From assembly GCA_050747825.1 (NCBI GenBank), contig JBOGJG010000275.1, positions 1 to 18,821 of the forward strand: a stretch of 18,821 nt of DNA, read 5' to 3'. The DNA comes from JBOGJG01 sp050747825. Its GTDB lineage: Bacteria > Acidobacteriota > UBA6911 > RPQK01 > JBOGJG01. Made by a program: the position numbers and the translations under genes. Of the stretch, positions 15,025 through 18,821 are shown in pieces (positions within the stretch are counted from its first letter, which is position 1; each line of letters opens with the position of its first letter). The notes below the pieces were generated by a model, which made no database searches, was not told where the DNA came from, and saw only the letters and a program-made list of their open reading frames with translations.

Positions 15025-15736
15025 GAGCGCGGGATCCAAATGATTTTTGCCGAAGCATGTACCTGATGCGGTACGCCGCGTTGAGCACGAACCAGCGAAG
15101 GATAAAGCTGGGCTCCACCGGATTGGTGACCAGTTGCACCTGTTTTTCCTTGATCGCACTCACGACCGATTCCACTGTCATCTCGGCAAAAATTAGACTG
15201 TAAGTCCTTCCCAATTGAAAGAGGTGATGTACGTCCGAGTTTCCAATCAAGGCCTTATCAAGTCGGCGCGCGGCCTCTTCGGCCCGGCGGTTGAAGTTAA
15301 GCCAGGGCAGGTAAAAGTGGTTGTATTCAACAGCATCGAACAGATCAAGCCATTGACGAAAACGGCCTCTCAAGGCCGACCGCGAAGGAAAGAATGGATG
15401 AGGGGCGATCACCAACTGCCGGGTTCCCTTGTGCTGCCGGATGACCTCGGGATCTTTCCAGGAAGGTTCGTAGCCAGGAAAGTTATAGAGCAGGAAGTGC
15501 TTGCCCTGAATATTCGCCTCAACTCCGGGAATCAAGAGCACGCCGCGGCTTTGGGCATAACCCCGAAGCTCGTCACTGAACAGCATTTGTTCATGATTGG
15601 TAATAGCCAGGACTTCGAAACCCTGCTGCGACGCCGCACTAATCAGCTCTTGTGGTGAATGGAGAACGATTTCCCCGCCCTCTACAGGATCTTCGATCGT
15701 GTGACTGTGCAGTTCAGCTTTGAGCCATCTTCTCAC
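15017..15736 (-). CDS. PHP-domain phosphoesterase
   Basis: 239 residues with the metal-site motifs of the PHP superfamily in order: H10-x-H12 in ELHSHT, ITNHE at 45-49 (usually ITDH; here N replaces D), GVEAN at 71-75, H113 in APHPFF and D168/H170 in GNSDVH. Members hydrolyse phosphoesters such as nucleotide 3'-phosphates or histidinol phosphate; the substrate here is unknown. No signal peptide is visible, so it is cytoplasmic. GTG 15736 is the earliest sensible start because the first metal motif lies only ten codons in; the ribosome-binding site is weak. First gene of the minus-strand operon with the AGCS symporter and M2 peptidase. Its promoter side faces the inverted-repeat element at 15836. 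Confidence 0.92.
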   Translation of the reverse strand: MRRWLKAELHSHTIEDPVEGGEIVLHSPQELISAASQQGFEVLAITNHEQMLFSDELRGYAQSRGVLLIPGVEANIQGKHFLLYNFPGYEPSWKDPEVIRQHKGTRQLVIAPHPFFPSRSALRGRFRQWLDLFDAVEYNHFYLPWLNFNRRAEEAARRLDKALIGNSDVHHLFQLGRTYSLIFAEMTVESVVSAIKEKQVQLVTNPVEPSFILRWFVLNAAYRIRYMLRQKSFGSRAHE

Positions 15737-15835
15737 AGGGAAAGATATTCACACAAAAAGGGCAGCCGTGATCAAATTCACTGGAGTTCTATGGTCAATC
15801 GGAATAATCTTTCGCGACTTTGTAACCAACAGAAT

Positions 15836-16108
15836 CTAGTGCTTCGTAACATAAATAAGTGCGCTATCGCTGGAGGCGATTTGACCCGTATTCAAGGCGC
15901 GAGGAAGGCGCCTATCGGGAATAGGCAACTGACGAGCAACGCTGAAGACGGGTCAAATCGCCCCAGCCCTTCGGGTCGCGGCGGCACCGGCCTGCTGGCT
16001 TTGTTGCTCCTCGGTCACATATTCCCGATATGCTCTCTCGTCGCGCCTCGCCATCAGACCAGTGGCGCTCGCGACGATAGCGCACTTATTTATGTTACGA
16101 AGCACTAG
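15836..16108. mobile_element. MITE-like non-autonomous element with 34-bp terminal inverted repeats
   Basis: The ends 15836-15869 and 16075-16108 are perfect 34-bp inverted repeats starting CTAGTGCTTCGTAACA. Because CTAG is its own reverse complement, the element proper may be 15840-16104 with 30-bp ends and a CTAG target duplication. The 273-bp element has no transposase. The only frame of note (minus, ending at about 15953, with RDERAYREYVTEEQ) is short and lacks a start inside the element. The centre contains a 15-bp perfect inverted repeat, GGCGATTTGACCCGT at 15875-15889 against 15948-15962, and two opposed 45-nt modules. Right of it lies an FKBP gene without its 5' end. CTAG-type duplications fit IS5-related transposases, but that is a guess. 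Confidence 0.88.
15896..16047. repeat. Two inverted 45-nt modules with covarying hairpins
   Basis: Module A is 15896-15940. Module B is 16003-16047 read on the minus strand. They have equal length and agree at 35 of 45 positions by eye. Each has a 5-bp hairpin with the same CGGGA loop: CCTAT-loop-ATAGG in A (15911-15925), CATAT-loop-ATATG in B (16018-16032). The one stem difference is a C-G to A-T pair exchange, which keeps pairing. Both modules end in GAGCAAC. Confidence 0.8.
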
Positions 16109-16482
16109 TGGTAGATGGCGAAGTAATTGAGAGCTCAAATGGCCGGCAGCCTTTGAGCTATGTCCAGGGGTCGGGGCAGATTATTCCCGGCCTTGAAGAG
16201 GAACTGGAGGACATGGAGCCAGGCGAGAAGAAGCGGGTCACGGTGCCTCCCGAGAAAGCCTACGGTGTGCATAACCCCGAGGCCGTTCATCAGATCAGCA
16301 AGGACGCCTTTCAGAATGCGGAAAGCATGAATGAAGGCGACATGGTAAAGGGCCAGATGGGTGACCAGCCCTTCCACGGCACTATTCAGTCGATTGACGA
16401 TCAAACCGTTACCCTGGACCTGAACCACCCTCTGGCAGGCAAGACTCTCGAGTTTGATGTCGAAGTGGTCGAGGTTGGCTGA
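16108..16482 (+). CDS. FKBP-type peptidyl-prolyl isomerase (SlyD-like), 5'-truncated
   Basis: The 124 codons match SlyD-type FKBPs from their second strand on: VDGEVIESSNGRQPLSYVQG, GSGQIIPGLEEELEDMEPGE, VTVPPEKAYGVHNPEAVHQI, the insert-in-flap region and FHGTIQSIDDQTVTLDLNHP then EFDVEVVEVG. It would be a prolyl isomerase and chaperone. The first 20 or so residues of the family (the MKI-x-x-GK-x-V-x-x-x-YTL strand) are missing. Codon one, GTG, shares its G with the last base of the adjacent inverted-repeat element. An in-frame TAG lies at 16078-16080 inside the repeat, and no ribosome-binding site is visible. The missing part is not left of the element either. Most likely a pseudogene; the C-terminal part is well preserved, suggesting a recent event. 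The usual histidine-rich tail of SlyD is absent. Confidence 0.85.
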   Translation: MVDGEVIESSNGRQPLSYVQGSGQIIPGLEEELEDMEPGEKKRVTVPPEKAYGVHNPEAVHQISKDAFQNAESMNEGDMVKGQMGDQPFHGTIQSIDDQTVTLDLNHPLAGKTLEFDVEVVEVG

Positions 16483-16557
16483 AGGCTTTAAGTCACCGTA
16501 GAAACCCACCGTCAGTGACGTTGGTGATGTGCCGTGGCCTTTGCCCGTACCACGAGT

Positions 16558-16628
16558 TGACCACTGACCTCGGCTCACCGCGCTCGCCTACTGACCAATG
16601 ACCGGTTCGAAGATAGTCAGCGGTCAGC
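16558..16628. repeat. Period-7 TGACCNN repeats with an inverted copy
   Basis: TGACCAC-TGACCTC lies at 16558-16571, TGACCAA-TGACCGG at 16592-16605, and an inverted pair (GTCAGCGGTCAG) at 16616-16627. These fill the gap between the FKBP and lipoprotein stops. Opposed copies could form a weak hairpin between the two convergent genes. Confidence 0.6.
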
Positions 16629-16659
16629 CGGTTCAGCGGCAGGCGTAAAGCCGCCGAAA

Positions 16660-17361
16660 TCACGGCATAACCCGGGGTTGGCCGAAGACTTCAATCCAGT
16701 CGATGCGACTGCTGCTGTCGCTGCCGGCGCCCGCTTCGAGATCCGTGAATCCGACTTCCACCACTTGCGTGAGATCCGGCTTGTCCCATTCAGGCCGCTG
16801 GACCAGCGACTCAGGATCGAGCTTGGACCAGGTGACGTTCGAAAGAATAAACTCAAAAACGTGCCACTCGGAAGCGTTGGTGTCGGTCTGGTTTGAAACG
16901 TAAAAATCCCCGTTCAACAGCCGGATTAGTATGCGCGGAAAGTGCTGCCCGCTTTGATTCGATCGCCAGCGGACCACTCCTCCCTGCGAGAGATCGAGCA
17001 CATGTCCCTGCCGGGAAAGGGTGATTCCCCATCTCCCCGTGGTCTCTCCCGACCAGATGTAATAGGGGTCAAGAGGCGGCTCTTCATGATGGGACTTCTT
17101 AATCTGATCTTTAGCGCTTCCATAGGTGTGGAGCACAAGCTCAGGACTGTTTACGTGCTCCTGAGTCACCGGCGCAGCCGGGATCTCCTTCCAGTCTTCC
17201 CGAAAATAGAGAGGCATGCCCGACTGCCCGGCCGCCACCCCCGGTGCCGCCGTGTCCGGCGCCTTAGCTGTGTCCATTTGTAATGCCGAGCAGGACACAG
17301 CCAGCAGAGCGGCAATTGCGGCGAAACCTCTGGTTTTCATTCGGGCGTGGCGTGGCATCAT
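16660..17361 (-). CDS. Putative secreted lipoprotein, unknown function
   Basis: 233 residues. The N-terminus has basic residues and a hydrophobic run ending LLAVSC, a plausible lipobox, so the protein is probably lipid-anchored with the mature chain starting at that Cys. ATG at 17340 (KTRGFAAIAALLAVSC) is an alternative start with a more usual signal length. The mature part is beta-rich, with YFREDWKEIPAAP, YIWSGETTGRWGITLSRQG, WHVFEFILSNVTW and a closing RIDWIEVFGQP. This suggests a jelly-roll, carbohydrate-binding-like fold, but I recognise no named family. It is divergent from the sugar isomerase/epimerase gene and may share a regulatory gap with it. Octamer repeats run right up to its start. 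Confidence 0.82.
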   Translation of the reverse strand: MMPRHARMKTRGFAAIAALLAVSCSALQMDTAKAPDTAAPGVAAGQSGMPLYFREDWKEIPAAPVTQEHVNSPELVLHTYGSAKDQIKKSHHEEPPLDPYYIWSGETTGRWGITLSRQGHVLDLSQGGVVRWRSNQSGQHFPRILIRLLNGDFYVSNQTDTNASEWHVFEFILSNVTWSKLDPESLVQRPEWDKPDLTQVVEVGFTDLEAGAGSDSSSRIDWIEVFGQPRVMP

Positions 17362-17507
17362 GGTTCTTTGCTTCCTTGGTTCTTTTTAGTACGATCTTTA
17401 CCTTAAGCGTAACATAGGAGAATACAGAAATCTCTGAAAACCAGGTACACGCCAATTGACCGGAATTAAAGAACTAAAAAACCAAAAAACCAAAGATCCA
17501 AAGATCC
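17362..17507. repeat. Period-8 repeats flanking two divergent starts
   Basis: On the minus strand AAAGAACC-AAGGAAGC-AAAGAACC (17385-17362) ends at the lipoprotein ATG. On the plus strand five octamers at 17468-17507 (AAAGAACT, AAAAAACC twice, AAAGATCC twice) end at GGAGGG, the ribosome-binding site of the isomerase gene. The middle of the gap is not repetitive. Confidence 0.8.
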
Positions 17508-17519
17508 GGAGGGACAACA

Positions 17520-18503
17520 ATGACCAGACTAACTCGCCGTCGCTTTCTCGGCGCCTCATCCACAGTGCTTGCCGCATCAGCAGTGGGAAGCTTTCTCGGT
17601 TGCGGAGATCAGGACGAAAACGCGCCGGAAACCAGCCTGGCCGACCAGCAGGGTGAACAGACGTCGGCGGGTAATTATGCCTGGAAGTGGGCTATCTGCA
17701 ACGAGATCATGCAAGACTGGGATTGGCGGAAACAGTGCGAGTTTTCCGCGCAGGTGGGCTACAAAGGACTGGAGGTGGCGCCCTTTACGCTGGCCCAGCA
17801 TGTGGACGAGGTCTCGGCCGCGCGGCGCTCGGAGATGCGCGACATGGCCGGCACTGCGGGGCTTGAGGTGATCGGCCTGCACTGGCTGCTGGTAACGCCC
17901 GATTGGCTGCACTTTACAACGCCTGACGAAGATGTGCGCAAACGGACATGGGAGTACATGGGAAAACTGGCCGATCTGTGCGGCGATCTGGGTGGCAGTG
18001 TCATGATCTTCGGATCTCCCAAACAGAGGGGTTCTCGAGGCATATCCAGGGAAGAGGCCGTCGAAAACCTGACACGGGGTCTCAGCGAGGTCGCTCCACG
18101 CGTGGCGGAAAATAATACCACTCTGCTGCTGGAGGCTCTGGACACCAGCCAGACCGACGTGGTCAACACGGTGGATGAGGCCGTGGCGGTGGTCAAGGCT
18201 GTGAACCATCCGGCGATTTCGTCCATGTTCGACTTCCATAACACGGCTGATGAAACCAAACCCTTCGAGCAGATCGTTCGCGAAAATTTTGAATACATTG
18301 AGCACGTCCACATCCAGGAAATGGACGGAAGCTATCTGGGCGCCGGCACTGGGGCTCAGGACTTCCTCCCCGCTATGAGAGCGCTCAAGGAATTGGGCTA
18401 CGATCAATGGGTTTCCCTGGAAGTCTTCAACTTCGAACCGGGTGCGGAGAAGATCGCCACGGAGTCCATGAACACTCTGCAGAGCATGATGGCGAAGCTT
18501 TAG
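17520..18503 (+). CDS. Tat-exported sugar phosphate isomerase/epimerase-like TIM-barrel protein
   Basis: 327 residues. The N-terminus TRLTRRRFLGASSTVLAAS is a twin-arginine signal; FLGC at 25-28 could be a lipobox. The mature part is an AP-endonuclease-2-type TIM barrel of the xylose isomerase-like superfamily. Probable metal ligands are E205 (LLLEAL), D238 (MFDFHN), H264 (HVHIQE) and E301 (VSLEVF), as in sugar 3-epimerases. It would isomerise or epimerise a sugar or inositol derivative outside the cytoplasm; substrate unknown. ATG 17520 follows GGAGGG with good spacing. The divergent lipoprotein may act in the same pathway. Such Tat-tagged isomerases are common in Acidobacteriota and Planctomycetota. 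Confidence 0.93.
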   Translation: MTRLTRRRFLGASSTVLAASAVGSFLGCGDQDENAPETSLADQQGEQTSAGNYAWKWAICNEIMQDWDWRKQCEFSAQVGYKGLEVAPFTLAQHVDEVSAARRSEMRDMAGTAGLEVIGLHWLLVTPDWLHFTTPDEDVRKRTWEYMGKLADLCGDLGGSVMIFGSPKQRGSRGISREEAVENLTRGLSEVAPRVAENNTTLLLEALDTSQTDVVNTVDEAVAVVKAVNHPAISSMFDFHNTADETKPFEQIVRENFEYIEHVHIQEMDGSYLGAGTGAQDFLPAMRALKELGYDQWVSLEVFNFEPGAEKIATESMNTLQSMMAKL

Positions 18504-18507
18504 AAGT

Positions 18508-18632
18508 GAAAAGTGAATGGTGAATAGTGAATGGTGAATAGCACCGCACTGGCTCACAGGGGCCGACATTGTTCGCAATTAGGAACCGCGCCCTTCCACT
18601 TTTCACTTTTCACTATTCACTATTCACTCTTC
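18508..18632. repeat. Opposed period-7 arrays (GAATAGT-like), five units each
   Basis: Left array 18508-18542: GAAAAGT, GAATGGT, GAATAGT, GAATGGT, GAATAGC. Right array 18598-18632: the same kind of unit on the opposite strand (ACTTTTC twice, ACTATTC twice, ACTCTTC). About 55 nt separate them. The arrays can pair into a long imperfect hairpin 5 nt after the isomerase stop, and may act in termination. Confidence 0.85.
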
Positions 18633-18634
18633 AC

Positions 18635-18821
18635 TGACCTTTCCCCCCACAATTAGGACCACCTGCTGAGTGAGTTTTCGCGCAAAATGGCGCCAGGAGA
18701 ACTCACGATGAAGCGGAAGCGCTTTACGGAAGAACAGATCATCTCGGTGCTGAAGCAGGCACAAGCAGGAGCCCGGAGAGCCGATCTGTGCCGCCAGGTC
18801 GGTATCAGCCAGCAGACCTTG
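18635..18821 (+). mobile_element. IS3-family insertion sequence, left end (runs off the window)
   Basis: An OrfA-type transposase start lies about 70 bp inside a plausible left terminus beginning TGACCTTTCCCCCCAC at 18635. The TGA...CCCCCC pattern is usual for IS407-like members of IS3. The terminus abuts the heptamer array ending at 18632, so the target was probably inside or at the edge of that array. The right end and target duplication lie outside the window. Confidence 0.7.
18708..18821 (+). CDS. IS3-family transposase OrfA, N-terminal part
   Basis: The 38 codons present (KRKRFTEEQIISVLKQAQAG then RRADLCRQVGISQQTL) match the helix-turn-helix N-terminus of IS3-family OrfA (transposase_8 / HTH_Tnp_1). 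AGGAGA lies 9-10 nt before ATG 18708. In IS3 elements OrfA is joined to the DDE-bearing OrfB by a -1 frameshift; that part is outside the window. The family call is secure; the IS407-like group is an inference from the terminus and the first residues. Confidence 0.9.
   Translation, partial: MKRKRFTEEQIISVLKQAQAGARRADLCRQVGISQQTL

Noticed and set aside
15953..16138. Minus-strand frame in the inverted-repeat element (RDERAYREYVTEEQ)
   Set aside because: The start lies outside the element and the frame crosses the terminal repeat. The protein-like look comes from the repeat module, so I do not call a gene.
17577..18578. Minus-strand frame of 333 codons opposite the sugar isomerase
   Set aside because: Antisense shadow of a well-supported TIM-barrel gene; its start lies in the heptamer array.
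18571..18660. CAATTAGGAACC near 18576 and CAATTAGGACC at the IS3 end as a possible IS repeat
   Set aside because: Only about 10 matching bases in the same orientation; it does not behave as a terminal repeat and may be chance.
1..18821. CRISPR array, phage genes or a new defence operon
   Set aside because: No regularly spaced repeats with unique spacers, no phage structural genes, and no cluster of unknown genes in one operon apart from the small TA locus.

Overview
The window looks like a chromosomal stretch from a soil- or sediment-type bacterium, most likely Acidobacteriota. The support is gene content: a CBM9-like/DUF5916 outer-membrane protein, Tat-exported aldo/keto reductase and sugar-isomerase proteins, an M2 dipeptidyl carboxypeptidase and an AGCS alanine symporter. 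It also resembles that group in having many short intergenic repeats. The phylum is an inference, because no rRNA gene is present.

Layout, left to right. (1) 1-1210: an accessory patch with a minus-strand toxin-antitoxin operon, brnT-brnA followed by a decayed HigA-like gene. It has a near-consensus promoter whose -10 lies inside a perfect 10-bp palindrome. BrnT carries a frameshift. (2) 1660-1748: tRNA-Leu(CAA). (3) 1908-2873: a CaCA-type cation exchanger whose best-placed start codon is ATA. (4) 3662-5977: a copper P-type ATPase with an N-terminal YHS domain. (5) 6098-6755: a ribose-phosphate pyrophosphokinase pseudogene with two internal deletions. (6) 6854-9097: the DUF5916 protein. (7) 9142-10736: a minus-strand cluster of L,D-transpeptidase, msrB and the remains of a kynureninase-like class V aminotransferase. 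(8) 10876-11757: the aldo/keto reductase. (9) 11814-15736: a minus-strand operon of PHP phosphoesterase, AlsT symporter and M2 peptidase. (10) 15836-16108: a 273-bp element with 34-bp perfect terminal inverted repeats, abutting an FKBP gene that has lost its 5' end. (11) 16660-18503: a lipoprotein gene divergent from a Tat-exported sugar isomerase/epimerase. (12) 18635-end: the left end of an IS3-family insertion sequence.

Two themes stand out. First, gene decay: brnT, the HigA-like gene, prs, the aminotransferase and the FKBP gene are all broken, mostly by internal deletion, among otherwise intact genes. Second, the intergenic gaps carry period-7, -8 and -9 repeats, sometimes running up to a ribosome-binding site or forming opposed arrays. 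The most unusual single object is the 273-bp element. It contains two inverted 45-nt modules, each with a small hairpin; the loop is identical and one stem pair differs by a compensatory change.

I see no CRISPR array, phage module or new multi-gene defence system.
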